64,000 nt of DNA from Mycolicibacterium porcinum (GCA_002086835.1 MVIG01000030.1:1-64000); one strand, 5' to 3'. Shown: positions 7,701-16,103, counted from the stretch's first letter. Numbers and translations are program-made. Notes: generated by a model from the sequence alone, not told the origin.

Positions 7701-8792
7701 CTAGTTTTCTTTCCGCATTTTCCGCCGGTCATCTGGGAGTGCGAGCGTGAGAATGGTGCGCAGGGTGTGCCGGTACTGGCGTGTGAGCGGACCGGTTGTG
7801 TAGGGCAGGCCAAAGCGTGCGCATAGAGGTTGAACTTGCCGGGCGATCTGGGCGTAGCGGTTACTCGAAAGGTCGGGGAATAGGTGGTGCTCGATCTGGT
7901 AGCAGAGGTTTCCGCTGAGGAATGCTAATACGGGTCCGGCGTGGAAGTTCGCGGTGCCCAGCATTTGTCGCAGGTACCATTCGGGTTTGGTCTCGTCCTG
8001 TAGGGCGGCGGGCGTGAATTTCTGTGTGCCGTCGGCGAAATGACCACAACAGATCACCACGTAGGCCCAGACGTTGCGCAGCAGGTTGGCGACCGCATTC
8101 GCGGTGAGGGTGCGGCGCCATCGTCGAAGACTCAGCGCGGGAAAGATCAGATAGTCCTTGCCGGCTTGGCGGGTGATCTTGCCGACCAGCGATCTGGTGA
8201 GAGCGGATTTCTCGGCGCGAGTCGCCGCGCTTCGCTGCTGGGATTCCCAGCCCTGCAGTGCGATGCCCCATTCGAACATGATGGCCAGCAGAATGTTTCG
8301 TAGGGGCTGCAGCAGATTGCTCAACCGCCACGGTTGGTCGGGGGTGACCCGCATGATGCCGTATCCGAGGTCGTCGTCCATGCCGATGACGTTGGTGAAC
8401 ATGTGGTGGCGGTAGTTGTGGGCGTAGCGCCATTGCGCGGAGACGCTGGCCATGTCCCATTCCCAGGTACTGGAGTGGATTTCCGGGTCGTTCATCCAGT
8501 CCCATTGACCGTGGCAGATGTTGTGGCCGAGTTCCATGTTCTCGATGCTCTTGGCGGTGGCGAGCGCGGCGGTGCCGAGCGCGCAGCCGGTCTTGGTGCG
8601 GCTGGCGGCGATGATCAGCCGTGCGGTGACGTCCAGGCAGCGCTGAAACATGATGGCGCGCTGGATGTATGCCCTGTCTGAGGCGCCGCGCGAGTTCTCG
8701 ATGTCGCGACGGATGGCTCCTAATGCGTCGCCGAGTGCCTCAAGGTCGGTCTTGCTGAGGTGGGCGTATTCGGCGACGTTGGTGATGGCCAT
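7701..8792 (-). CDS. Membrane fatty-acid desaturase, DesA3-like (transposon cargo)
   Basis: A 363-residue integral-membrane di-iron desaturase that inserts a double bond into an acyl-CoA or lipid-linked chain. Three histidine clusters are visible: HNICH (with GQWDWMNDPEIHSSTW after it), HNYRHH and QIEHH. The sequence resembles mycobacterial DesA3, the stearoyl-CoA delta-9 desaturase. DesA3 itself is longer at its C-terminus; here the protein ends 8 bases from the transposon end repeats. ATG 8792 (MAITNVAEY) matches the family start. A longer open frame upstream is Arg-rich and unlikely. It follows the TetR gene on the same strand by 123 bases, so that repressor probably controls it. Confidence 0.88.
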   Translation of the reverse strand: MAITNVAEYAHLSKTDLEALGDALGAIRRDIENSRGASDRAYIQRAIMFQRCLDVTARLIIAASRTKTGCALGTAALATAKSIENMELGHNICHGQWDWMNDPEIHSSTWEWDMASVSAQWRYAHNYRHHMFTNVIGMDDDLGYGIMRVTPDQPWRLSNLLQPLRNILLAIMFEWGIALQGWESQQRSAATRAEKSALTRSLVGKITRQAGKDYLIFPALSLRRWRRTLTANAVANLLRNVWAYVVICCGHFADGTQKFTPAALQDETKPEWYLRQMLGTANFHAGPVLAFLSGNLCYQIEHHLFPDLSSNRYAQIARQVQPLCARFGLPYTTGPLTRQYRHTLRTILTLALPDDRRKMRKEN

Positions 8793-8915
8793 CGGTGTCT
8801 CACCGAGACTCAGTAGGCGCCGGCGGGGTGCCCTGGCGGCGTGCGGCTGTCGCAGCATGTGGGGTGTTTGGGCGGGTCATTGTGGTCACGTCGGTTTCAG
8901 GGTCGTGTGGGGGGG

Positions 8916-9743
8916 TTATCCGGGTTCGGGTGCGCGCGTGGGCATACCGCCAGGCATGTCGAGTCGGGTGGCCAGTCCGGTAAGCAGAATGTCGAGGCCG
9001 CGGTCGAGTTCGGCCAGGCCGTCGTAGGCGGCCCAGGTCGGGGCGAGGTCGCGGACGTGCGGGAATTCGCCGATCGGCAGCCGGTGCAGCCCGAGCCGCA
9101 TCACGTGGTCGGTTTCCTCGGGGCGTTCGACGATCTCCTGCAATTCGGTGAGCACGTGGCCGTAGAGGAATCCGAACAATGTGCGGTATACGTGCAGTGC
9201 GTCGGGCCCGGTGAAGCCGCATCGGGTCAGCAGGGCGAGGATCTGTTCGAGGTGGCGCAGGATGCCCGGTGGCCGCATGCCGAGCGGTGTCGCCAGGGGG
9301 CGGGTGACCAGCAAGGGCACCACGTTGGGGTGGGCGCGTGCCAGGTTTCGGAAGTCGTGGCCCAGGCGGCGCAAGGCGGCGATCCAGTCCGGTGTTGTGG
9401 TGTCCAGGGAGAGTTGTTCGAAGATCATCTCGACCACCCCGTCGAGCACGGCCGCCTTGTTCGGCACGTGCCGGTAGAGCGCCATCGGATCACGCCCGAG
9501 CGCTTCGCCGAGGCGTCGCATCGACAGCGCGTCGACGCCGTCGCGGTCGATGATGTCCAAGGCACCGGCCAGGACCGCTTCGCGGGTGATCGGCCGGTTC
9601 TGGCCGTTCTCGGTGGCGTCGGCGCTCGGGGCGCTATCTCCCGGACCTGATGGACCCGCTGGTGGTTGGGTCATGGACGAAGCACCACCTTCCGGTTGCG
9701 GCTGCGCTGATGTCTGCTCCGGGGAACCCCGCATGGCTGACAT
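8916..9743 (-). CDS. TetR-family repressor (transposon cargo)
   Basis: A 275-residue regulator. A low-complexity Pro/Ser/Ala-rich lead (about 48 residues) is followed by a helix-turn-helix (ITREAVLAGALDIIDRDG...LSMRRLGEALGRDPMALYRHVPNKAAVLDG) and a TetR_C-type ligand domain. The HTH contains the canonical A/MALYRHVPNK segment. The start could be at 9743, 9734 or 9674, since the N-terminal lead is not conserved. It is transcribed with the desaturase downstream and divergently from the small-protein cargo operon. A GTAGAC-N11-GTCTAC palindrome lies upstream (9825-9847). The ligand is unknown; fatty acyl-CoA sensing would suit a desaturase repressor. Confidence 0.85.
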   Translation of the reverse strand: MSAMRGSPEQTSAQPQPEGGASSMTQPPAGPSGPGDSAPSADATENGQNRPITREAVLAGALDIIDRDGVDALSMRRLGEALGRDPMALYRHVPNKAAVLDGVVEMIFEQLSLDTTTPDWIAALRRLGHDFRNLARAHPNVVPLLVTRPLATPLGMRPPGILRHLEQILALLTRCGFTGPDALHVYRTLFGFLYGHVLTELQEIVERPEETDHVMRLGLHRLPIGEFPHVRDLAPTWAAYDGLAELDRGLDILLTGLATRLDMPGGMPTRAPEPG

Positions 9744-9824
9744 GTCGATCGCGGGCCAGCCGATACGGACGCGTGCGCTCGGTGCGCTCGGTGCACACGC
9801 ATTTCTGCGTTCGACATCTACATC

Positions 9825-9847
9825 GTAGACCTATTCTGTATGTCTAC
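9825..9847. promoter_or_regulatory. Candidate TetR operator GTAGAC-N11-GTCTAC
   Basis: A perfect 6-bp inverted repeat with an 11-base spacer. It sits in the AT-richer gap between the divergent tetR gene (start 9743) and the membrane-protein gene at 9907, so it could govern both cargo operons. Confidence 0.5.
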
Positions 9848-9906
9848 AACGTTGACATTGGGGTGAATGCGGCGTGTACTGGACTTCTACAGATTGAAGT
9901 GTCGCC

Positions 9907-10404
9907 ATGCTCGTCATTGTTGGATTGGTTGTTCTGCTCGTCGCGGTGATCGTGGGGTTCACCGGGGCGCTTCTCAATGCGGGGCCCGCGCACCCATTGA
10001 CGGAGAACTTCGATGTCTTCGGCTATCACGTCACCGGGTCGACGAGCACGCTGTTCCTGTTCGGGATCGTCATCGGCGCGGTCGCGATGCTGGGGTTGAG
10101 TGTGCTGCTGGCCGGCGCGCAGCGCAGCGCGGGACGCGGGCGAGCCGCCCGCCGTGAACTCGACAGGTCACGACGTGAGACCGCGTTTCTGAATCAGGAG
10201 CGCGATCGGCGGCTCGAACACGACCAGGACCACGCCGTCGCAGCCTCGGCGGTGCCCCCGCAGCGCGCCGTCCCCAGCCGCAGCAGAGATGCTCGGTTCG
10301 GCCGGTGGTGGCACGGTGGACAACCGGTGCGCGCCGCCGGAGTCGACACCGCCGGTAGGCCAACCCCGGCCGATACCTCCAGCCCGCGCTCGCGGGGGCG
10401 GTGA
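9907..10404 (+). CDS. Small membrane protein with two helices (cargo)
   Basis: A 165-residue protein. It starts directly with a hydrophobic helix (MLVIVGLVVLLVAVIVGFTG), has a short loop, then a second helix at about residues 48-70. A long Arg/Ala-rich cytoplasmic tail containing a coiled-coil-like stretch follows. No known family is recognised; similar two-helix proteins occur beside stress genes in actinobacteria. It is first in the rightward cargo operon, ahead of a CsbD-like gene. Confidence 0.65.
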   Translation: MLVIVGLVVLLVAVIVGFTGALLNAGPAHPLTENFDVFGYHVTGSTSTLFLFGIVIGAVAMLGLSVLLAGAQRSAGRGRAARRELDRSRRETAFLNQERDRRLEHDQDHAVAASAVPPQRAVPSRSRDARFGRWWHGGQPVRAAGVDTAGRPTPADTSSPRSRGR

Positions 10405-10429
10405 ACACCGAAAACCAAGGAGCACGTAA

Positions 10430-10603
10430 ATGAGCGTCGGTAAGAAGATCGCCCACAAGGCCGAATCCGCCAAGGGCACGGTGAAAAAGCTCTTCGGTCG
10501 CGCCATCGGCAACACCCGCCTGCGTACTGAAGGACGCGCCGATCAGTTCAAGGGCAACACCAAACAGGCCGGCGCCAAGGTCAAAGACGCCTTCAAACAC
10601 TGA
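10430..10603 (+). CDS. CsbD-like stress protein (cargo)
   Basis: A 57-residue, Lys/Ala/Gly-rich protein (MSVGKKIAHKAESAKGTVKK...) with the repeating KG-x-x-K pattern of CsbD-family general-stress proteins (G-N-T-x-L-x-x-E-G-x-x-D-Q-x-K-G-N). CsbD proteins accumulate under general stress in many bacteria; their molecular role is unclear. AAGGAG at 10417-10422 sits 7 bases before the ATG. It lies 25 bases after the previous gene and before a hydrophobic micro-protein. Confidence 0.85.
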   Translation: MSVGKKIAHKAESAKGTVKKLFGRAIGNTRLRTEGRADQFKGNTKQAGAKVKDAFKH

Positions 10604-10654
10604 TCTGAGCAACACCGTGCCCGGACACACCTACCCAGAAACTAGGCAACCGCC

Positions 10655-10834
10655 ATGATCGTCCTCGGAATCATCCTCATCGTTCTGGGGCTCCTGCTTC
10701 CCAGCCTCGTCCCCACGTTCGCGTTCGCCCACATAGTTTTGGTCGTCGGAGTCATCCTGCTGGTCGTCGGCCTGCTCATGATGCTCATGGGACGGATGGG
10801 TCACGCTGTCGGCGGCCGCCGCCACTACTACTGA
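10655..10834 (+). CDS. 59-residue hydrophobic protein, DUF6131-like (cargo)
   Basis: Two tightly packed hydrophobic helices (MIVLGIILIVLGLLL... and HIVLVVGVILLVVGLLMMLM) end in a basic HAVGGRRHYY tail. The layout matches the small mycobacterial proteins grouped as DUF6131; function unknown. A damaged second copy forms the 3' part of the chimera at 11560-11810, down to the same GGRRHYY ending. This shows a local duplication within the transposon cargo. Confidence 0.75.
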   Translation: MIVLGIILIVLGLLLPSLVPTFAFAHIVLVVGVILLVVGLLMMLMGRMGHAVGGRRHYY

Positions 10835-10979
10835 GCGACCACCGTCAACGGCGGACGGCACAATCCCTGGCGGCCCCGCGGACTCCACCGCGCCGGCCAC
10901 CCAGTACCTCACGCCGCCGAGAGCATTCCTTAGCCTCCGGCCACCAAAATTTCACGCTCAACCAACCCAAGGAGCCGAC

Positions 10980-11381
10980 ATGCCCACCAGCAGTATCGTT
11001 TTGATCGTCGTCATCGTCATCGCGGCCATCTTGCTTATCGCCGCAATCGTGTGGGTGGCGCGTAACAAACGCAACGAACATCGTCACGTAGCAGCCGAAG
11101 AGATTCGCGAGGCCGCCAGGGACGAGACGCCGCAGGTTCGGCAGCGCGAGGCACGCGCCGACGAGACCGCCGCCCGGGCCCGCGCCGCTCAGGCTGAATC
11201 CAACGTCAAGGCAGCCCAAGCGTCCGGTCTGCAACAGCAGGCCGTCGCCTACCGCAGCGAGGCAGAGACCTCCCGCCACCAGCTCGACGAGCAGTGGGAC
11301 CGCGCGGACACGATGGATCCGACCTCGCAAACACCCGATATGCCCAGAACTGCCGACCGCAAGGAACACCAAGCCCACTGA
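10980..11381 (+). CDS. Membrane-anchored coiled-coil protein (cargo, copy 1)
   Basis: A 133-residue protein with one N-terminal helix (residues 5-28) and a highly charged cytoplasmic domain rich in Ala, Arg, Glu and Gln, predicted as a long coiled coil, ending in an EQWDRAD segment. AAGGAGCCGAC before the ATG is repeated almost exactly before copy 2 at 11968. Similar single-pass proteins are common in mycobacteria near stress genes; function unknown. Confidence 0.7.
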   Translation: MPTSSIVLIVVIVIAAILLIAAIVWVARNKRNEHRHVAAEEIREAARDETPQVRQREARADETAARARAAQAESNVKAAQASGLQQQAVAYRSEAETSRHQLDEQWDRADTMDPTSQTPDMPRTADRKEHQAH

Positions 11382-11559
11382 CCGTCGCCAGCTCAAACCT
11401 CGCACCCCGCCTGACATCGCCACTCGCGCAACAACGTAACATCGCTGGACCGCAAAATTCACAGCCATCGGCGGTAGCTTGCGTACCCGCAACCCATCTG
11501 CGTGTCATCGCTGAATCGCAGGATTTGGACCGGTTCACGACCAAGACAGGAGCGTCGCC

Positions 11560-11810
11560 ATGACGCCACAACCGAGACGAAAAAACGATCAGAACTCGAC
11601 CGTACCCGCGCGCACGCCGCGGCTTAGGCTGAAACCTAAGGCGCCGCACACCGGATCGTTCTGGGGCTCCTCCTTCCCAGCCTTGCCACCACATTCGCGT
11701 TCGCCCATATTGTCTTGGTCGTCGGCGTCATCCTGCTGGTCGTTGGCCTGCTCATGATGCTGATGGGGCGGACGGGTCACGCCATCGGCGGCCGGCGTCA
11801 CTACTACTGA
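11560..11810 (+). pseudogene. Chimeric remnant: DUF5994-like head fused to hydrophobic-protein tail
   Basis: The first 30 codons (from ATG 11560) match the start of the DUF5994-like genes at 13688 and 15091 (NDQNS-VPARTPRLRLKPKAP). From about 11660 the DNA instead matches the inside of the 59-residue hydrophobic gene at 10655, but one base out of frame. The reading frame therefore stops at 11755-11757 while the matching frame continues to TGA 11808-11810. This is a recombination scar between two cargo genes. A ribosome binding site, GGAGCGTC, identical to that of the DUF5994-like genes is retained. Confidence 0.7.
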
Positions 11811-11967
11811 CCGGTCCGCAACGCTGACCGGGTCGATGCGGGTCGTGGCCGACTGACCCCGGACGCGCAACGACATACCCACTTCGACACTGGTCAGCGA
11901 TGCAATGCCCTCAGCCATACCCCCTCACGCCAACAAATTCATGTTTCAACAATCACAAGGAGCCGAT

Positions 11968-12339
11968 ATGGCTACCAGCAGTATCGTTTTCGTCGCCCTC
12001 GTCGTGTTCGCGACGACCATACCTATCGCTGCCTTCGCGTGGGTGGCGGGCAATAAACGCCAGAAAGATCCCTCTGCCACGCCCGACAACATCCAGCAAT
12101 CCGTCAAAGCGGACCCACCGCAATTTCGGCGGCGCGAGGCGTGGGCTGACGAGGCCGCCGCCCGCAGCACTCCGCATGGCCAGAAGCCGACATCTGGGCG
12201 ACCGCAGTATGGGGCCTGTGTCAACGGGACGGCGTCCGCCGCAACGCGGCGCCGGATCCCGTTGAACAGCTCGACGACCCAGTGGGACCGAGCGGACACG
12301 AGGGATACCGTCCCACAGGCGCCCCATGAGCATGCGTGA
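11968..12339 (+). CDS. Membrane-anchored protein (cargo, diverged copy 2)
   Basis: A second copy of the gene at 10980. It has the same AAGGAGCCGA leader, the same MATSSIV start, one N-terminal helix and a charged domain, and ends near the shared QWDRAD segment. Between about 12160 and 12270 the frame differs from copy 1 and the residues become low-quality (Thr/Pro/Arg-rich), which indicates compensating indels. It is probably decaying. Its end overlaps the start of the ligase gene by 14 bases. Confidence 0.55.
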   Translation: MATSSIVFVALVVFATTIPIAAFAWVAGNKRQKDPSATPDNIQQSVKADPPQFRRREAWADEAAARSTPHGQKPTSGRPQYGACVNGTASAATRRRIPLNSSTTQWDRADTRDTVPQAPHEHA

Positions 12340-13522
12340 ATGCCGATCACAAGAAGCGTCAGGACAATTGACATTCGCCAAGACGCCACGGACGGTCGGC
12401 ATAGAGGAAGAGTTCCACCTTGTCGACCTCACAACCAGGCGGCTGGCAACGCGGGCACCAGAGCTGCTACCGCTGCTGCCTGACGGTTATGTGGCCGAAT
12501 TGCAGAGCTGCGTGGTCGAGACCAACGGCAGTGTGGTCAGCACGCTTCCGGAATTGCGGGCTGATCTGACAGCGCGGCGTCGAGTCCTCGTCGATACCGC
12601 CGCCACACTCGGGTTGGGCGTGGTTGCCGCAGGCGCGGTTCCGCTGTCGGTGCCCAGCGAGATGCGAGTGACCCAGACTTCCCGTTATCAGCAGATGCTT
12701 GCCGACTATCAGCTGTTGGCGCGCGAACAACTGATCTGTGGAACCCAGATCCACGTTGGAATCGACGATCCTGATGAGTCTGTCCTAGTGGCCGGTCGGG
12801 TAGCCGCCTATGTTCCCACTTTGCTTGCGTTGAGCGCGAGTTCGCCGTTCTGGTCCGACGGATCTGACACCGGCTACAGCAGTGTCCGCACATTGGTTTG
12901 GCAGCGATGGCCGACCACTGGATTGGCGCCTCCGGCCACGTCAGCCGCCGAGTACGACGCGTTGATCTCCGATCTGATTGCAACCGGGGTGATCACCGAT
13001 GCGGGGATGTCGTATTTTGACGTCCGCCCCGCCTTGCGCACTCCCACCTTGGAGCTACGCGTGTGTGATAGCTGTCCCCGCGCCGACACCATTGTGCTCA
13101 TCGCGGCGTTGTTCCGCGCGCTCGTCGAACGCGAAATCGAGGGACTACGTGCCGGGGTGCCTGCCGCCATCGTGGTGCCCCCGCTCGGCCGTGCTGCGCT
13201 GTGGCGAGCTGCCCGTTCAGGCCTGGAAGGCAACCTGGTGGACTTGATACATCCGGCGAGTCGCCCCGCGGGCGATGTGGTTACTGATTTGGTCCAGATG
13301 CTCCGTCCGCAGCTGGAGGCATCCCGAGATTGGCAGACGGTCGAGGAGTTGGCACGCAGGGCACTGGCAGAGGGCAGCTCGGCGGCTCGGCAACGTCGCG
13401 CCATGCGCATGCGCAACAGCCTTCTCGACGTCGTAGATCACCTCATCGCTGAGACCGCTGACGTCGCAACGGTGGCCAACGACGCATTGCCAACCCAGCG
13501 TAACGGGTCTGACCGAGGCTGA
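12326..13522 (+). CDS. Carboxylate-amine ligase, YbdK/GCS2 family (cargo)
   Basis: A 398-residue ATP-dependent ligase of the glutamate-cysteine ligase 2 family. It has the family opening T-V-G-I-E-E-E-F-H-L-V-D, the C-G-T-Q-I-H-V-G-I metal/substrate segment, S-S-P-F-W-x-G-x-D-T-G-Y and V-x-L-R-V-x-D. YbdK-type enzymes show weak gamma-glutamylcysteine synthetase activity; true substrates are mostly unknown. Mycobacteria make mycothiol and do not need glutathione, so a different amide bond is likely. Start is ATG 12326 or 12332; both overlap the preceding gene. Confidence 0.88.
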   Translation: MSMRECRSQEASGQLTFAKTPRTVGIEEEFHLVDLTTRRLATRAPELLPLLPDGYVAELQSCVVETNGSVVSTLPELRADLTARRRVLVDTAATLGLGVVAAGAVPLSVPSEMRVTQTSRYQQMLADYQLLAREQLICGTQIHVGIDDPDESVLVAGRVAAYVPTLLALSASSPFWSDGSDTGYSSVRTLVWQRWPTTGLAPPATSAAEYDALISDLIATGVITDAGMSYFDVRPALRTPTLELRVCDSCPRADTIVLIAALFRALVEREIEGLRAGVPAAIVVPPLGRAALWRAARSGLEGNLVDLIHPASRPAGDVVTDLVQMLRPQLEASRDWQTVEELARRALAEGSSAARQRRAMRMRNSLLDVVDHLIAETADVATVANDALPTQRNGSDRG

Positions 13523-13687
13523 GAGTCACCGCCGGCATGTCGAATATGTTTCGCCTGACGCAGCCTGTATTCGGGCCGATCCGCGTAGAATCAGCACTAT
13601 CAGCGGTATTTCGTGCGCACAACAAATTTCGTGTGTCATCGCTGATTTGAAGGGGCCGCGGGACGCGGTCCAGATGGGAGCGTCATT

Positions 13688-14233
13688 GTGACGCCACAGC
13701 AGACACGCAGAAATGATCAGAACTCCATCGTGCCGGCACGTACGCCGCGCCTACGGTTAAAGCCCAAAGCACCCCAAAGCGGGTATGTCGACGGGGCCTG
13801 GTGGCCCCACAGCGATGACCTCCGCTCAGAGCTTCCAGACCTTTTGGCCGTGCTGTCGGTACGCCTGGGCCGCATCGACCGGGTGCTGTATCACCTGAAT
13901 GCATGGGCGGAGGCGCCACGAAAGCTCATCACCGGAGGGCGGACGGTCCGCTTGGATGGGTATCGGCTTCAACCGATCAACACCATTGATGTTCTCGGGC
14001 TCGACGGTGACCGGCTCACGCTCCTGGTGATTCCGCCCCACACCAATGCCAACGACGCCCACCGCACCATGATGACCGCGGCGCAACCTCACAACGCCGC
14101 GACCGTCGACGGATTGCTCACGATCAGCCAGCGAGACCGGGACACACGCAACCAGGCCTCCACTGCTCAAGAACGCTGGGAATCAGAAGGCGGAACTACG
14201 GCTTCCCTACGGCTAGCGCAGCTCCCCGGCTGA
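13688..14233 (+). CDS. DUF5994-like protein (cargo, paralogue 1)
   Basis: A 181-residue soluble protein opening with TPRLRLKPKAP, then GYVDGAWWPHSDDL and LPDLLAVLSVRLGRIDRVLYHL. This is the signature of the actinobacterial DUF5994 family (function unknown, often beside anti-sigma-factor or stress genes). GTG 13688 is preceded by GGGAGCGTC, the leader shared with the two paralogues. It is followed by a strong hairpin (14240-14269). Confidence 0.8.
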   Translation: MTPQQTRRNDQNSIVPARTPRLRLKPKAPQSGYVDGAWWPHSDDLRSELPDLLAVLSVRLGRIDRVLYHLNAWAEAPRKLITGGRTVRLDGYRLQPINTIDVLGLDGDRLTLLVIPPHTNANDAHRTMMTAAQPHNAATVDGLLTISQRDRDTRNQASTAQERWESEGGTTASLRLAQLPG

Positions 14234-14239
14234 CACGAA

Positions 14240-14269
14240 CTTTCCCGCGGCCCGGCACCCGCGGGAAAG
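14240..14269. terminator. Hairpin terminator between convergent cargo genes
   Basis: An 11-bp perfect stem CTTTCCCGCGG / CCGCGGGAAAG with an 8-base loop, 7 bases past the DUF5994-like stop. The AAAG/CTTT ends give a short T-run on both strands, so it may end transcription in both directions. Confidence 0.7.
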
Positions 14270-14293
14270 CGCGCTGGCACTATGTTCGTGCCA

Positions 14294-14497
14294 CTATGAG
14301 CGGTGACGAAATAGCCCGTGCGGCTTCCGCTTCTCATCGCCGGCCACCTCGGTCCAGCCCCCTGCAGGATAGGCCACAGGTTGCATTGTTCCGGCACGGA
14401 CAACCTCCAACGACCCGTCGGCGTGCTTGATGTAGCGGTCACCGAAGCGCGCAAACTCATCAGTGAGGCCGTCGTTGCGGGTTACTTGTACAGTCAT
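14294..14497 (-). CDS. 67-residue hypothetical protein (cargo)
   Basis: A small soluble protein with a recognisable mycobacterial pattern: a sequence FGDRYIKHADGSLEVVR, then an aromatic/Gly segment GGWTEVAGDEKR. I recall close relatives as short conserved hypotheticals in fast-growing mycobacteria, sometimes in several copies. Function unknown. Convergent with the DUF5994-like gene and downstream of its paralogue on the same strand. Confidence 0.65.
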   Translation of the reverse strand: MTVQVTRNDGLTDEFARFGDRYIKHADGSLEVVRAGTMQPVAYPAGGWTEVAGDEKRKPHGLFRHRS

Positions 14498-14557
14498 GGT
14501 TCAAATCCGATCCCTGACGCCATCGTCAGCGTGTTGTTCTTCACAAGCCGTCACCGG

Positions 14558-15091
14558 TTAGGTATTCGGTTGTGCACTGCGTGATTTCGGTATCTCAGAT
14601 TCCCAGCGCTGCTGGGCAATGCTGGCTCGGTCCAAGGTGATTCGAACGCGCGGCTCGATGCCGAGAAGCTGGTCCACACTGGTCTCGTCGCTGGGATGTG
14701 CGGCCCGCATCATCGTCGCGTGCGCGTCGGAGGCGTCCGTGTGCACAGCCACGACCAGCAGATCGAGTCGACGGAATCCCGGTCCTAGCAGGCTGATTGT
14801 TGAGATCGGTTGGCGCTCATCTCCATCCAACCTGACCGGACCGCTACCAGCGTCGAGTTTTCGCGGCGCTGACTGCCAGTCAGACAATCGGTACAGTACC
14901 CGTTCGACATGCCCCAACCTGACGGACAACACCGCTAGAAGGTCAGGAAGTTCAGCACTTAGGTCGTTACCGCGAGGCCACCACGCCCCATCGACAAAGC
15001 CGATACGTGGCGCCTTCGGTTTCAACCGCAATCTCGGAGTACGGGACGGAATTTGCATCCGTTGCGAATTCTCGGCCGCTTGTAGCGTCAT
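14558..15091 (-). CDS. DUF5994-like protein (cargo, paralogue 2)
   Basis: A 177-residue paralogue of the 13688 product, in opposite orientation. It shares TPRLRLKPKAP, GFVDGAWWPRGNDLSAELPD, LLAVLSVRLG and a WESE C-terminal segment. ATG 15091 follows GGGAGCGTC, the same leader as its relatives. A longer frame to 15181 has no similarity. With the fragment at 11560 this makes three DUF5994-like copies within 4 kb, so the family has been amplified inside the transposon. Confidence 0.8.
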   Translation of the reverse strand: MTLQAAENSQRMQIPSRTPRLRLKPKAPRIGFVDGAWWPRGNDLSAELPDLLAVLSVRLGHVERVLYRLSDWQSAPRKLDAGSGPVRLDGDERQPISTISLLGPGFRRLDLLVVAVHTDASDAHATMMRAAHPSDETSVDQLLGIEPRVRITLDRASIAQQRWESEIPKSRSAQPNT

Positions 15092-15213
15092 GTGGACGCT
15101 CCCATCTGTGGTCGAGCCAATCGACCTATTGATCGATGCTCCAAACCCGAATGGGCAAGCTGCATGACCGAACACCGACATGTTTAACGCTACTCGCAGT
15201 CACACAAATTTGC

Positions 15214-15236
15214 GACAGACGAGGCCGGCGTCTGTC
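15214..15236. terminator. Hairpin downstream of tniQ
   Basis: A perfect 8-bp stem GACAGACG / CGTCTGTC with a 7-base loop, about 16 bases past the tniQ stop on the minus strand and followed by an AT-rich run. It is probably the terminator of the transposition operon. Confidence 0.6.
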
Positions 15237-15251
15237 AAGTAGCTGTTGGCG

Positions 15252-16097
15252 TCAGGAGCCGCGGTGTGGTCCGAGCAATCTGGTGATCGGCCCGGCGGGT
15301 CGGTGCATTGCCAGGCGTTGGTCGCATATCCATTGGTCGAGGGCGCCGGTGCTCCCGCAGCGATCGGGGAAATCGGTCTCGATCCGTCGGTGAAGCGCGT
15401 CAAGGAGTTGGCCGCTGTGAGGATGGGTCGTGGCAATGTGGGGCCGATAGTCGGCAAGGATGACCGCCAAGGCGACGTGATCGCTGTAGGCGTCGAGGTA
15501 TTCCTCCACCGTGATTTCTCGAAGCGACAGCACGGGTGTGACGGTGCAGCCTTCACGCCACCAGCAATTCAGGATTCGGCGCGCATCACGCATAGCGAAC
15601 GGAGCGAAATCCTTGTGCTGGTAGGCCATTCGCGCATGCCTGCGTGCTGCTGTGAGCACTGCCGGACGATGTTCGAGCGGTCGTTGATCGCCCCACCGGT
15701 GTGCTGGTGCGCCGATCCATCGGCGATGACGGAAACACACCGTGCGGTGTTCGGGCAGCCAGCAGTAGACCGGTTCATAGATTCCGCGGCGCGCCATACA
15801 CAGTCGGCACCCGGGTCGTGACCTGCGCAGTTGTTCGGCGAAACCATGGCCTCGGGTGAGGCCTTTGAGCCGAATTTCCAGCAGATCAAGAGGGTAACCG
15901 CTGGCAGCTGCGAGCCATTCGGGCCGCGGCTGGTTGCTGACCGCTGTGCCCGACAGATAGGTGTGCAGCACCTTCAGGGGCAGGTGGTTGGCGTGGGCCA
16001 GTCGCATCGTGTAGGAATGCACCGTTTCGGTCTGCACCGGCCACACCCTGCGCGGCAACGCGTGTTGTGGTCCTTGCGGCCATGGTCTGGGATTCAA
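15252..16097 (-). CDS. tniQ: TniQ-family transposon target-selection protein
   Basis: A 281-residue TniQ/TnsD-family protein, which recruits the transposase-ATPase complex to target DNA. The N-terminal segment RRVWPVQTETVHSYTMRLAHANHL is the family start. A zinc-binding set is visible as C97-x2-C100 and C121-x2-H124 (CRLC ... CFRH). At about 280 residues it is a short TniQ without the long DNA-reading C-terminus of TnsD, so sequence-specific attachment-site reading is not expected. It is last in the tnsA-tniA-tniB-tniQ operon, 6 bases after tniB. Confidence 0.9.
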   Translation of the reverse strand: MNPRPWPQGPQHALPRRVWPVQTETVHSYTMRLAHANHLPLKVLHTYLSGTAVSNQPRPEWLAAASGYPLDLLEIRLKGLTRGHGFAEQLRRSRPGCRLCMARRGIYEPVYCWLPEHRTVCFRHRRWIGAPAHRWGDQRPLEHRPAVLTAARRHARMAYQHKDFAPFAMRDARRILNCWWREGCTVTPVLSLREITVEEYLDAYSDHVALAVILADYRPHIATTHPHSGQLLDALHRRIETDFPDRCGSTGALDQWICDQRLAMHRPAGPITRLLGPHRGS

Positions 16098-16103
16098 GCC
16101 GGT

